Numbered from the stretch's first letter, positions 43,625 to 52,530 are shown. The stretch is 64,000 nt of DNA from Paracidovorax sp031843945 (GCF_031843945.1 NZ_JAVTJJ010000002.1:496001-560000); one strand, 5' to 3'. Program-made: numbers and translations. The notes: a model not told the origin generated them from the letters alone.

Positions 43625-45373
43625 TCAGTTCGTGCGGGGCACGACCCGGGCGTGTTCGTTGATGCCGATCACGTTGAAGAACACCGCCACCAGGCGGGGC
43701 ACATTCACGAACTGCACGGAGCGGCCTTGCGCTTCCTGCTCGGCCGTCCAGTTCAGCACCGAGCCGGCCGCCGCAAAGTCGACACGGATCAGCCGCTCGC
43801 AGGCCACCACCAGCGGCGCGCCGGGTTGGGCCATCGCCTCGAGCGGGGCCAGCAGCGGGCCGGCATCGCCTTCCACGCGGCCCGACAAGGCGGCAACGGG
43901 CTCATCCAGCATCGAAGGACGCGAAATCTCGAAGCCCGAAGTTGAATGCGGGTCGTCCAGAGGCGATTCCAGCGCAGCCATGTCGGTGTCTGCGGCCTGG
44001 TCGTCGCCGCTGTAGCCGCAGCGAGGCGAGGCCCAGGATGGCGGAGACACCTCGTAGGTCACGCAGTAGTCGAGCGCCACCAGCTCGAATTCGTCGGGCC
44101 GACCCATCATGCGCAGCGCGGCCATGTGCAGCCGCCAGCCTTGCGGCTCGGCATTGCGGTCGCCCGACGGCGTGAGTTGCTGCAGCACACCCAGCAAGGT
44201 GTCGACGCCGTGGAACACCAGCTGCACGTCCTGCTCGGCCCACTGGCTGAACAGATCGGCCAGCACCGGGACCACTGCCGCATCGATGGACTGCAGGCGC
44301 GACCAGGTCAAAGCCCACGGTGCAGGCGCGCGCAGGGTGGACGCCTGCAGCGCAGCCACGGACTGCAGCGTGAGCGTAGGCGGTGCCGACCATTTGAATT
44401 CGCGCTGCGCGGCTCCGGGCACGTCCTGCGCGGGGGTGGCCGCAGCCGCACCCACCAGCGCGGGCAACGAAAACCACATTGGCGCAGACCGATCAAACAA
44501 GGCAGCGAAGTCGATCGCCAGCGTGTCGAACCGTTCATGCTCGCCGGTCGCCCGGTACAGGTCGAACAGCGTCATCCAGAAATCGAGCTGCTGCGCCGGT
44601 GTGTCGGTGGCATGCAGAGCCAGAACGTCGCGCAACGCGGCCTCGGCGCCAGCGTGGTCGCCATTGGCGAACCGGATGGCGGCCTCCTCCAGGTCGGGCT
44701 CGTGCACGAACACGGGCGGCTCGGGCCATGAGGATGGCTGGGCTGGCGCGGCAACGCCTGCGGCCGGCGGCAGTGCAGGCGGCGTCAAGGGGGCTCGAGA
44801 GCTCGCAGCGTCCTGAATACTTTCAGGCGAGAAGAGCGGCTGCACAGCGGGCGCCTGGCCCAGATCACCCACCAGGCTGGCGGGCTCCGTAGGTGCGAAG
44901 GCATTGACCTGCGTGGCGCCTGCCTGCACGGGCGTCGTCGCACCCGCCGGCTGGCCTGGCTGGCCTGGCTGGCCGGCCATCGCGCCTTCACCCGCCGGTG
45001 CACCGGTGCCGCGGCCCTTCCACCACTGCTGGGACATCTGCGCTTCGATCTCGTCGATCTTCTTGAGCGTGACGGCCCGTTCGTCGGGCGATGCCATGCT
45101 GCTTTGAAAGAACGAAGGCCGCGCGGTCGGGTCTTCCGTTCGCTGGCCGTGCAGGGCCTCGCGCTGGCGCAGTTTGCGCAGCTGGTCGAACTCGCGGCGC
45201 CGCACGAAGTCGTTGCGGCGCTTGCGCTCGATCATCTCCTTGAGCACCTGCTTGCTGTATTGGCTCTCGCGGTCGGCTTCGATGGAGTCCAGCTCCGTCC
45301 AGTTGACGGTCGGGTTGCGCACGAAGCGCGCCATCTTGGACAGCAGTCCGCGGGACGACTCTTCCTTGGTCAT
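43625..45373 (-). CDS. STAS-domain protein of unknown function
   Basis: The 582-residue protein is unnamed. Residues 1-110 are highly charged and helical (ERKRRNDFVRRREFDQLRKL). A low-complexity Gly/Ala/Pro linker (about 125-225) includes GQPGQPGQPAG. The middle (about 228-300) resembles TPR-like helices (FANGDHAGAEAALRDVLALH). The C-terminal 90 residues (PVAALSGRVEGDAGPLLAPL to the end) look like a STAS domain, which binds nucleotides or partners in anti-sigma and lipid-transport systems. It lies between dksA and hslV on the same strand, a position I recall in other Burkholderiales. Function unknown. Confidence 0.75.
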   Translation of the reverse strand: MTKEESSRGLLSKMARFVRNPTVNWTELDSIEADRESQYSKQVLKEMIERKRRNDFVRRREFDQLRKLRQREALHGQRTEDPTARPSFFQSSMASPDERAVTLKKIDEIEAQMSQQWWKGRGTGAPAGEGAMAGQPGQPGQPAGATTPVQAGATQVNAFAPTEPASLVGDLGQAPAVQPLFSPESIQDAASSRAPLTPPALPPAAGVAAPAQPSSWPEPPVFVHEPDLEEAAIRFANGDHAGAEAALRDVLALHATDTPAQQLDFWMTLFDLYRATGEHERFDTLAIDFAALFDRSAPMWFSLPALVGAAAATPAQDVPGAAQREFKWSAPPTLTLQSVAALQASTLRAPAPWALTWSRLQSIDAAVVPVLADLFSQWAEQDVQLVFHGVDTLLGVLQQLTPSGDRNAEPQGWRLHMAALRMMGRPDEFELVALDYCVTYEVSPPSWASPRCGYSGDDQAADTDMAALESPLDDPHSTSGFEISRPSMLDEPVAALSGRVEGDAGPLLAPLEAMAQPGAPLVVACERLIRVDFAAAGSVLNWTAEQEAQGRSVQFVNVPRLVAVFFNVIGINEHARVVPRTN

Positions 45374-45432
45374 GCAGGGCGACGCAAAGGCTCAGTGCGG
45401 TGGATCGGAGGGCGGGCGGTCGTGCGGCTTTT

Positions 45433-45930
45433 TTAGTCGCCGAACATCTTTTGCTTGAGCTCGCGGCGCTGTTGGGCTTCCAGCGACAGCGTGGCCGTGG
45501 GGCGCGCCAGCAGGCGGCCGACGCCGATGGGCTCGCCGGTTTCGTCGCAGTAACCGTAGTCGCCAGCATCGATGCGGGCGATGGACTGCTCGATCTTCTT
45601 GAGCAGCTTGCGCTCGCGGTCGCGGGTGCGCAACTCGAGGGCGTGCTCTTCTTCGATGGTGGCACGGTCGGCCGGATCGGGAACCACGACGGTGTCTTCG
45701 CGCAGATGCTCGGTGGTTTCACCGGCACTGGCATGGATTTCTTGCTTGAGCTGAACGAGCTTGTGACGGAAGAACGCCATCTGCTTTTCGTTCATGTACT
45801 CGCCATCGGGCATGGCCATGACTTCAGCGTCAGACAGCTCTTCAACCGCCTTGGTCTTCCAGTTGTTAGCCAGCTTAGGATCTTTTTTGGCGGCCGCCAC
45901 GGAGGGTTGGGCTTGCAGAGTGGTAGACAT
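45433..45930 (-). CDS. dksA: DksA-type RNA polymerase regulator lacking most zinc-finger cysteines
   Basis: DksA binds the RNA polymerase secondary channel and works with ppGpp. The 165-residue protein has the coiled coil with the catalytic tip DPADRA (85-90, the DxxDxA motif). Its globular domain reads GYCDETGEPIGVGRLLARPT with ATLSLEAQQRR. Of the four zinc-finger cysteines only Cys128 remains; the others are Thr, Ser and Glu-type residues. Cys-poor DksA variants keep activity without zinc in Pseudomonas (DksA2) and alphaproteobacteria. The next gene upstream is a CobW-type GTPase. Confidence 0.92.
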   Translation of the reverse strand: MSTTLQAQPSVAAAKKDPKLANNWKTKAVEELSDAEVMAMPDGEYMNEKQMAFFRHKLVQLKQEIHASAGETTEHLREDTVVVPDPADRATIEEEHALELRTRDRERKLLKKIEQSIARIDAGDYGYCDETGEPIGVGRLLARPTATLSLEAQQRRELKQKMFGD

Positions 45931-46277
45931 GGTATGTGTTGAGCTGGCTGTGGCGATCCGGAGGGGAAGCCACCGTGGGTTCCAGGGATGGTACGGTCAA
46001 TCGGAGTGAACGGGAAGTCGGCAGGGTGATGCATTCCAAAAAGCCCACCGGGCGGCTCGCGCGGCCACGGTGTCGAATCGGATGGATGGGCCTTTCACTT
46101 CCCTGTCTCCTCGCTCATTGGGGCCAAGCCCGGTGCGCGCTTGGGGGGGTTTTACCGGGGCGCGATTGTATCCACCTGCGCCCCGGAGAAAACCCCTTGC
46201 ACCGCACCGAGCGAGAAATGCGGCGTTCTCCTACGTCGGCAGACCGCCGCGCAACTCCACCAACCGCATTCCCATAC
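45931..46277 (-). other. 347-bp space between cobW-like gene and dksA
   Basis: No convincing gene is seen. It holds an imperfect inverted repeat (46146-46196) with a possible dksA promoter in its loop, and a C-rich tract. The remaining 215 bp next to the dksA start show only weak purine-rich stretches; a short frame reading across it has no family likeness. The long leader would suit post-transcriptional control of dksA. Confidence 0.6.
46146..46196 (-). promoter_or_regulatory. Long imperfect hairpin with a TACAAT box in its loop, upstream of dksA
   Basis: On the minus strand GGGGTTTTCTCCGGGGCGC faces GCGCCCCGGTAAAACCCC around a 14-nt loop that contains TACAAT (46165-46170), a good -10 hexamer. 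The stem is 18-19 bp with one unpaired base. It could be the cobW terminator, a dksA promoter embedded in symmetric DNA, or both. The downstream C-run rather than a T-run argues against a classical terminator. Confidence 0.5.
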
Positions 46278-47378
46278 TCAGGCCAGACACTGCTCCAGTC
46301 CCTGTAGGAAGATGTCCTGTGGCAACTCGATGCCGATGAACACCATCTTGCTCAGGCGCTTTTCGCCTTCGGCCCATTGCGGCCCCAGGTCACTGCCCAT
46401 CAATTGATGCACACCCTGGAAGATCACCTTGCGCTCGGTGCCCTTCATGTTCAGCACGCCCTTGTAGCGCAGCATGCGCGGGCCGTATATGTTGACGATG
46501 GCGCCCAGGAAGTCTTCCAACTTGGCCGGATCGAACGGTCGCTCGGAACGAAAGACGAAGCTCTTCACGTCATCGTCATGGTGATGGTGGTGGCCCTGGC
46601 CCTGGCCGTGCGCGTGCGAGGGGTGGTCGCACTGCTCGCCGGGGGCATGGTCGTGATGGTCATGGCCATCATGTGCATTGCCATGGTCGTGCGCATGGTC
46701 GTGTGCGTGGTCATGCCCTTCTTCCTTGAGGAATTCCGGGTCGATGTCGAGCTTGGCATTCAGGTTGAAGCCCCGCAGGTCCAGCACTTCCGAGATCGGC
46801 ACCTCGCCGAAATGCACCGCCTTGATCGGCGCGCGCGGGTTCATGTGCTTCAGGCGGTGGATCAGCGCGTCGGTGTCCTGCGGCGTGACCAGGTCGGTCT
46901 TGGACAGGAAGATCTGGTCGGCAAAGCCTACCTGGCGGCGTGCCTCCTGCCGGTCGTTCAGCTGCTGCGCAGCGTGCTTGGCATCCACCAGCGTAATGAT
47001 CGAATCGATCAGGTAGGTCTCGGCAATTTCCTCATCCATGAAGAAGGTCTGCGCCACGGGGCCCGGGTCGGCCACGCCGGTGGTCTCGATGACGATGCGA
47101 TCGAATTCCAGCAGGTTCTTGCGGCGCTTGGCGGCCAACAACTGCAGCGTCTCGCGCAGGTCTTCGCGGATGGTGCAGCAGATGCAGCCGTTGCTCATCT
47201 GCACGATCTGCTCTGTCGAGTCGGTCACCAGGATGTCGTTGTCGATGTTCTCTTCGCCGAACTCGTTTTCGATGACGGCGATCTTCTGGCCGTGCGCCTC
47301 GGTCAGCAGGCGCTTGAGCAGCGTGGTCTTGCCCGAGCCGAGGAAGCCGGTGAGGATGGTGACGGGAATGAGAGACAT
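46278..47378 (-). CDS. CobW/COG0523-family GTPase (putative zinc metallochaperone) with a His-rich loop
   Basis: The start at 47378 gives 366 residues. The GTPase core has Walker A TGFLGSGKTTLL (10-21), the metal motif GCICC (64-68, CxCC), Walker B-like IETTGVADPGP, and SKTDLV for guanine recognition. A histidine-rich loop at about 224-263 (GHDHAHDHAHDHGNAHDGHD and more) probably binds zinc or nickel; the C-terminal CobW domain follows. These proteins deliver metal to client enzymes and are often induced by zinc starvation. dksA follows on the same strand. No clear Zur operator was found. Confidence 0.88.
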   Translation of the reverse strand: MSLIPVTILTGFLGSGKTTLLKRLLTEAHGQKIAVIENEFGEENIDNDILVTDSTEQIVQMSNGCICCTIREDLRETLQLLAAKRRKNLLEFDRIVIETTGVADPGPVAQTFFMDEEIAETYLIDSIITLVDAKHAAQQLNDRQEARRQVGFADQIFLSKTDLVTPQDTDALIHRLKHMNPRAPIKAVHFGEVPISEVLDLRGFNLNAKLDIDPEFLKEEGHDHAHDHAHDHGNAHDGHDHHDHAPGEQCDHPSHAHGQGQGHHHHHDDDVKSFVFRSERPFDPAKLEDFLGAIVNIYGPRMLRYKGVLNMKGTERKVIFQGVHQLMGSDLGPQWAEGEKRLSKMVFIGIELPQDIFLQGLEQCLA

Positions 47379-47495
47379 GGTCGAAGGCGCTTTCGAAAAT
47401 TGAGGGAGCCTGTGCAACAGGTGCTTTGAAAAGTTTAGCGAGGCTGTCAACCCCTTGCAGCGGGATGGACGGCGCAACCCGCCGTGCGCGGCCTG

Positions 47496-48725
47496 TCAAC
47501 CCTTGCGCATGACCACCAGGCCCTTGAGGTATTCCCCTTCAGGAAATTCGAGCGTCATGGGATGGTCCGGCGCACCGCCCAGACGTTCGAGGATGTAGCC
47601 GTCCACCCCCGCGTCCGCCCCTGCGCCGGCGACGATCTTGTGAAACAGGTCGGCGCTGATGCCGCCCGAGCACGAGAAGGTGAACAGCACGCCGCCGGGC
47701 TCCAGCAGTTGCAGGGCCAGGCGGTTGATGTCCTTGTAGGCGCGCGCGGCCCGCTCCGCGTGAGCGGCGGTGGGGGCGAACTTCGGCGGGTCGAGCACGA
47801 TGGCGTCGAAGGTGCGGCCGTCTTTCAGAAATTGCCGCAGCGAGGCGTTCACGTCAGCGTCCATAAAGTCGGCGCGCGACGCGTCGAAGCCGTTGAGCGC
47901 GACGTGCGCGCGGGCCCGCTCCAGCGCCGGGCCCGATGAATCGATGGAGGTGACGTGCCCCGCCCCGCCCGCCAGTGCCGCCACCGAGAAGCCGCCGGTG
48001 TAGCAAAAGCAGTTCAGCACGCGTTGCGAGCCCAGCCGCCGTACCGCATTGAAAAATCGTTGCCGGCTGTCGCGCTGATCCAGATAGAAGCCGGTCTTGT
48101 GGCCTTCGGCAATGTTGAGCGTGAGCTGCCAGCCGTGTTCGCGCAGCGACCGCTCCACAGGCACCGGCGCCCCGCCGTCGGCCGTGCCGCCGCGCAGCCA
48201 GCCGGTGGCGGGCTCCAGCCCTTCCAGCTGGCGCACGCTGGCGTCGGAGCGTTCGTAGAGATGCCTGGCACCGCTGGCCTGCAGCAGCGCGTTGGCGATC
48301 ACGTCCTTCCAGCGCTCGGTGCCGGCGCTGGTGAATTGCGCGACCAACACGGCCTCGTCGCCGTCCTTTTTGCCATCGCCGTACCGATCCACGATCAGCC
48401 CGGGCAGCCCGTCGGATTCGCCGTGCACCAGCCGCACGCCATCGCTTTCAATGTCAAATCGGGCTCTAGCGCTTATGGATCGGGCGCAAGCAGCTATGAA
48501 AAAAGAATCATCTATGCGCTGCTGCTCATCAAAGCTCCAGACCCGCGCGCGGATGCGGGACTCCGGGCTGAATGCCGCCCAGGCAAGAAACTGGCCCTCG
48601 GCCGATTCGACGCGCACCGTCTCGCCGCTGTCGCCGCCGCCTTTGGCAATGGCCGACTCGAAGATCCAGGGGTGGCGGCGCAGGAGCGAACGCTCCTTGC
48701 CGGGTCGCAGGCGAATGGTTTTCAT
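47496..48725 (-). CDS. rlmI: RlmI-like 23S rRNA cytosine-5 methyltransferase
   Basis: The 409-residue protein has an N-terminal PUA RNA-binding domain (RPGKERSLLRRHPWIFESAI) and a C-terminal SAM-dependent methyltransferase fold: KTGFYLDQRDSR, VLNCFCYTGGFSVAAL, and the catalytic-loop DAIVLDPPKFAP. RlmI methylates C1962 of 23S rRNA in E. coli. At 48454-48510 (about residues 72-90) the coding sequence contains a copy of the window's palindromic repeat, with ATA, AGA and CGA codons rare elsewhere in the gene. It is divergent from the metallo-hydrolase, with a second repeat copy in the shared upstream region. Confidence 0.9.
   Translation of the reverse strand: MKTIRLRPGKERSLLRRHPWIFESAIAKGGGDSGETVRVESAEGQFLAWAAFSPESRIRARVWSFDEQQRIDDSFFIAACARSISARARFDIESDGVRLVHGESDGLPGLIVDRYGDGKKDGDEAVLVAQFTSAGTERWKDVIANALLQASGARHLYERSDASVRQLEGLEPATGWLRGGTADGGAPVPVERSLREHGWQLTLNIAEGHKTGFYLDQRDSRQRFFNAVRRLGSQRVLNCFCYTGGFSVAALAGGAGHVTSIDSSGPALERARAHVALNGFDASRADFMDADVNASLRQFLKDGRTFDAIVLDPPKFAPTAAHAERAARAYKDINRLALQLLEPGGVLFTFSCSGGISADLFHKIVAGAGADAGVDGYILERLGGAPDHPMTLEFPEGEYLKGLVVMRKG
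48454..48510 (-). repeat. Palindromic repeat copy inside rlmI
   Basis: On the plus strand: TCAAATCGGGCTCTAGCGC, then TTATGGATCGGGCGCAAGC, then AGCTATGAAAAAAGAATC. It keeps the outer TCAAAT box, the left stem and the AGCTAT box; the right half of the first stem has decayed. On the coding strand it gives DSFFIAACARSISARARFDI in frame, between conserved PUA-domain strands. Confidence 0.75.
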
Positions 48726-48786
48726 GGGGCCGTATTGTCGGCGCTCCGTGCGGGGCCACTGGCCACGGGCTCAGACAAAGCCATTG

Positions 48787-48842
48787 ATATCAAAATGATA
48801 GCTATAAGCGCTTGATGAATAAGCGCTAGAGGCCAATTTGAC
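48787..48842 (-). repeat. Bipartite palindromic repeat, intergenic copy 3 (rlmI-metallo-hydrolase)
   Basis: On the minus strand: GTCAAATTGGCCTCTAGCGC, TTATTCATCAAGCGCTTAT, AGCTATCATTTTGATATC. Both stems are recognisable. It lies 61 bp upstream of rlmI and 83 bp upstream of the chosen start of the divergent gene, so it occupies the shared promoter region. The intragenic rlmI copy is only about 280 bp away and in the opposite orientation. Confidence 0.85.
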
Positions 48843-48924
48843 TCGAATTTTTGCCATGCATGCCCACGGCCTGCGGGTTTCCCAGCCTGCGTGGGCGCCG
48901 TCACCCCGGATACGCTCAAAGCCC

Positions 48925-49875
48925 ATGCCCAGCCCCTCTTCATCCGCCCCGCCGGTTCATCTGCCCGCCGGCATCACGGTGCTCGAGCGCGGCTGGCTGT
49001 CGGCCAACAACATCGTGTTGTGCGGCCCCGAAGACGCGGCGCTGGTGGACAGCGGCTACTGCACCCATGCCGAGCAGACCGTCGCGCTGGTGCAGGCCAG
49101 CCTGGGCGAAGGCCTGCCGCTTGCCACCCTCGTCAACACCCATCTGCACAGCGACCACTGCGGCGGCAACGCGGCGCTGCAGGCGGCTTTCCCCAGCCTG
49201 CGCACCTTGATCCCGCCCGGCCAGGCGGCGCATGTGCGCGAGTGGAACCCCGACGCGCTGAGCTACACGCCCACCGGCCAGGACTGCCCGCGCTTTCACA
49301 TGAACGGCGTGCTGCAGCCCGGCAGCACCGTGCGCCTGGGCGGGCGCGACTGGCAGGTGCACGCCGCGCCGGGGCACGACACGCATTCCGTCGTGCTGTT
49401 CGAGCCCGAGGACGCGGTGCTGATCTCTGCCGACGCGCTGTGGGAAAACGGCTTCGGCGTGGTCTTCCCCGAACTGGAAGGCGAGCACGCCTTCGCCGAT
49501 GTCGCCGCGACGCTGGACTGCATCGAGAAGCTGGCGCCGCGCATCGTCATTCCGGGCCACGGCCCGGTGTTCACCGACGTGGCCCAGGCCCTGGCCACCG
49601 CCCGGCGACGGCTGGACGGATTCACGCAAGACCCAGCCCGCCACGCGCTGTACGCCGCCAAGGTGCTGCTGAAGTACAAGCTGCTGGAATGGCAGCAAGC
49701 GCCCGTTGCGCAGGTGCAGGGCTGGGCCGCGGCGACGCCCTACTTCGACATGCTGCACGCGCGCTACTTCGCGCAGCAAGGTGCCGATCTGACCGGCTGG
49801 ATCGACAGGCTGCTGCAGGCGCTGGTGGACTCCGGCGCGGCCCGGGTCGAAGGCGCCGTCGCATACAACACCTGA
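48925..49875 (+). CDS. Metallo-beta-lactamase-fold hydrolase
   Basis: The ATG at 48925 gives 316 residues; the longer frame has no homology. The metal motif THLHSDHCGG (HxHxDH, about 71-80) is followed by HAAPGHDTHSVVLF, the SADALWENGF aspartate block and VIPGHGPVF with the final histidine. This matches glyoxalase II-like and other MBL hydrolases with two metal ions; the C-terminal 70 helical residues (KVLLKYKLLEWQQ) are like those of a subgroup of uncharacterised proteobacterial enzymes. Substrate unknown. It faces away from rlmI and precedes the iron-uptake pair. Confidence 0.85.
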   Translation: MPSPSSSAPPVHLPAGITVLERGWLSANNIVLCGPEDAALVDSGYCTHAEQTVALVQASLGEGLPLATLVNTHLHSDHCGGNAALQAAFPSLRTLIPPGQAAHVREWNPDALSYTPTGQDCPRFHMNGVLQPGSTVRLGGRDWQVHAAPGHDTHSVVLFEPEDAVLISADALWENGFGVVFPELEGEHAFADVAATLDCIEKLAPRIVIPGHGPVFTDVAQALATARRRLDGFTQDPARHALYAAKVLLKYKLLEWQQAPVAQVQGWAAATPYFDMLHARYFAQQGADLTGWIDRLLQALVDSGAARVEGAVAYNT

Positions 49876-49995
49876 GCAGCCAACGTCTCCGGGCCGCTCT
49901 GCAGCACGGTGTCGCGGCGCTGCACCGGTGGGGGTCTGTAGCGGCATTGCCACGCCTGAGGCAGGCGGTGTGCAACATTGCTTGGACTTTGTTAC

Positions 49996-50010
49996 TGAGA
50001 ATTATTACCA
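49996..50010 (+). promoter_or_regulatory. Fur box upstream of the siderophore receptor
   Basis: TGAGAATTATTACCA matches the 7-1-7 Fur consensus TGATAATNATTATCA at 12 of 14 defined positions. It lies about 150 bp upstream of the receptor ATG, close to where a promoter is expected. Iron-loaded Fur binding here would repress the receptor and probably the hydroxylase downstream. Confidence 0.75.
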
Positions 50011-50161
50011 TCTGCCGCATCGAGTTACAGACGGTTCAGTCCCGCTTTTTTGTAACTCGACAGCAGCCAGCCCTTCGGAAAACGCCCTCATACGGCACGC
50101 ACTTGACGTGCGCCACCCGGACAGCCAGCGAACGCAAGTTCTCTTCACCGGGGGGTCTCCA

Positions 50162-52483
50162 ATGGCACACAACACCAAGTACATCCAAAGCCGCAAACAC
50201 ACGGCAGGCGCACGGCAGCCTGCATCCACCGCCAGCCTTGCCGCTGCCGCCGCGCTAGTGGCGCTGGGCCTGCCGGCGCATGCCCAGCAGTCCGACACGG
50301 CCACGCCCGTGGCCACGGGCACCACCCTCAAGGAAGTGAAGGTCGAGTCCGCCCGCGACACCGGCTACCAACCCAGCGCCCCGTCGTCGCCCAAATTCAC
50401 CCAGCCGCTGCTGGACACGCCGCAGACCGTGACCGTGATCCGCAAGGAGGTGCTGCAAGAGCAGGCCGCCACCACGCTGACCGACGCGCTGCGCAATACG
50501 CCCGGCATCACCTTCCAGCTGGGCGAGAACGGCAACACCGCCACGGGCGACGCCGTGTTCCTGCGCGGCTTCGACACGCAGGGCAGCATCTTCGTGGACG
50601 GCGTGCGCGATGTGGGCACCATCGCCCGCGACATGTTCAACATCGAACAGGTCGAGGTCATCAAGGGCCCGGCAGGCGCTGACATCGGCCGGGGCGCGCC
50701 CACCGGCTACATCAACCTGAGCAGCAAGCAGCCGGTGCTGGGCGACGTCTCCAGCGCCAGCCTGAGCGCGGGCACTGACGACCAAAAGCGCATTGCGGCC
50801 GACATCAACCGAGCGCTGGGCGAAACATCGGCCGTGCGCCTGAACCTGATGGCGCAAAACAGCGGCACGCCCGGCCGCGACTTCGTGCGCAACCAGCGCT
50901 GGGGCTTTGCACCGTCGGTGGCGTTCGGCCTGGGCACCGACACCCGCACCACCTTGCAATACCTGCACATGGACCAGAGCAACCGCCCCGACGGCGGCCT
51001 GCCGACCGTGGGCCTGGCGGGCTACACCCTGCCGCAGCTGGCCGCCCGCGGCGGTAATGGCCCCCGGGCAGATACCAGCCGTTACTACGGGTACCTCTCG
51101 GACCACGACGATGTGAAGGCAGACCAGCTGACTGCCAAGTTCGAGCGCGACCTGGCGCCCGGCGTCACGCTGCGCAACCTGACGCGCTGGGGCCGGTCCA
51201 CGCAAGACCTGGTGCTGACCGCGCCGTTCAGCAACGGGCTGATCACACCCAACCTGAACGATCCGGCGAGCTGGTCGATGCGCGTGCTGCCCCAAGGCAA
51301 GCACCAGCGCAACACAGTGCTGGCCAACCAGACCAACATCACCGCCGACCTGAATGCCGGCGGCTTCAAGCACAGCGTGACCGCCGGCCTGGAACTGGCC
51401 CGCGAAGAGCAGGTGACGCGTGCACGCGCTGCCCTGATCGACGCCAGCAACGGCGTGCGGGTGGTGACCAACGGCGTGCCCTCGTTCCAGTCTTACGTGA
51501 ACCTGTACGACCCCAACCCGGGCCGTGCCTTCGCGCCGGTCAGGGAATCAGGCGCCCGCACCGAGGGCAAAGTGACCACCGCCGCGCTGTACGCGTTCGA
51601 CACCATCGAATTCAGCCCGCAGTGGCAGTTGAGCGCGGGCCTGCGCTACGAGCACTACAAGACCGACTACCTCAGTCTGCCGGCCACCGGCGCCACGACC
51701 GCCGTGGCGCGCACCGACGGCTCCGACAGCCTGCTGACGGGCAAGCTGGGGCTGGTCTTCAAGCCGGCAGACAACGGCAGCATCTATGCCGCCTACGCCA
51801 CGTCGGCCAAGCCGCCGGGCAGCGACTTCGCGCTGTCGACCACCGCCGCCAACATCAACAATCCGAACGTGAACCCGCAGAAAGCGCGCACCCTGGAGCT
51901 GGGCACCAAGTGGGAAGTGCTCAACCGCAGCCTGACGCTGACCGCTGCCGCCTTTCGCACGGAAAACCGCAACGAGCAGACCACGCCCGACCCGGTGACC
52001 AATGAGGTCGTTCAGTTCGGCAAGACGCGCGTGCAGGGCATCGAGCTGTCCGCCGCCGGCCAGATCACGCCCGTCTGGCAGGTCATCGGCGGGCTGGCGC
52101 GCACCGACGCAAAAATCCTCGAAGGCACCGCAGCGCAGAACGGCGCGGCAATCCGCTATTCGCCCAAGCTGACCGCCACGCTATGGACCACCTACAAGCT
52201 GCCGATGGGACTGACGGTGGGCGGCGGCGCGCGCTATGTGGACACGCAGATGCGCTCGACCAGCAACGCAGCCATCACGGCCGCCTCGTTCTTCCCCAAC
52301 ATTCCGAGCTACACGGTGTTCGACGCCATGCTGGGCTACGAGGTCAACCGCAACGTGTCGCTGCAGCTGAACGTGTTCAACCTGGCCGACAAGTTCTACC
52401 TGGCGCGGGTGAACAATGCCGGCAACCGCTACATGCTGGGTGCGGCGCGCTCGGCATTGCTGACGGCCAACGTCAAGTTCTGA
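50162..52483 (+). CDS. TonB-dependent siderophore receptor
   Basis: The start at 50162 gives 773 residues with a signal peptide (long basic n-region, ending AHAQ near 41). A TonB-box-like start leads to the plug domain (LDTPQTVTVIRKEVLQEQAA, then VEVIKGPAGADIGRGAPTGY), followed by a 22-strand barrel ending in aromatic-containing RSALLTANVKF. The plug pattern is that of ferrichrome/catecholate (Fiu-, FhuE-like) receptors; siderophore unknown. A Fur box precedes it, and a PKHD hydroxylase follows, a partner typical of Fiu-like and PiuA receptors. An intrinsic terminator lies between them. Confidence 0.92.
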   Translation: MAHNTKYIQSRKHTAGARQPASTASLAAAAALVALGLPAHAQQSDTATPVATGTTLKEVKVESARDTGYQPSAPSSPKFTQPLLDTPQTVTVIRKEVLQEQAATTLTDALRNTPGITFQLGENGNTATGDAVFLRGFDTQGSIFVDGVRDVGTIARDMFNIEQVEVIKGPAGADIGRGAPTGYINLSSKQPVLGDVSSASLSAGTDDQKRIAADINRALGETSAVRLNLMAQNSGTPGRDFVRNQRWGFAPSVAFGLGTDTRTTLQYLHMDQSNRPDGGLPTVGLAGYTLPQLAARGGNGPRADTSRYYGYLSDHDDVKADQLTAKFERDLAPGVTLRNLTRWGRSTQDLVLTAPFSNGLITPNLNDPASWSMRVLPQGKHQRNTVLANQTNITADLNAGGFKHSVTAGLELAREEQVTRARAALIDASNGVRVVTNGVPSFQSYVNLYDPNPGRAFAPVRESGARTEGKVTTAALYAFDTIEFSPQWQLSAGLRYEHYKTDYLSLPATGATTAVARTDGSDSLLTGKLGLVFKPADNGSIYAAYATSAKPPGSDFALSTTAANINNPNVNPQKARTLELGTKWEVLNRSLTLTAAAFRTENRNEQTTPDPVTNEVVQFGKTRVQGIELSAAGQITPVWQVIGGLARTDAKILEGTAAQNGAAIRYSPKLTATLWTTYKLPMGLTVGGGARYVDTQMRSTSNAAITAASFFPNIPSYTVFDAMLGYEVNRNVSLQLNVFNLADKFYLARVNNAGNRYMLGAARSALLTANVKF

Positions 52484-52501
52484 CGCCCTGCACCGCCCAA
52501 G

Positions 52502-52530
52502 GCCCGGGCCGCATCAGCCCGGGCTTTTTT
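52502..52530 (+). terminator. Intrinsic terminator after the siderophore receptor
   Basis: GCCCGGGC, a short spacer (CGCATCA), GCCCGGGC and then TTTTTT. An 8-bp all-GC stem with six Ts, 19 bp after the receptor stop, is a strong rho-independent terminator. It sits only 25 bp before the hydroxylase start, so expression of that gene depends on read-through or its own promoter. Confidence 0.88.
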
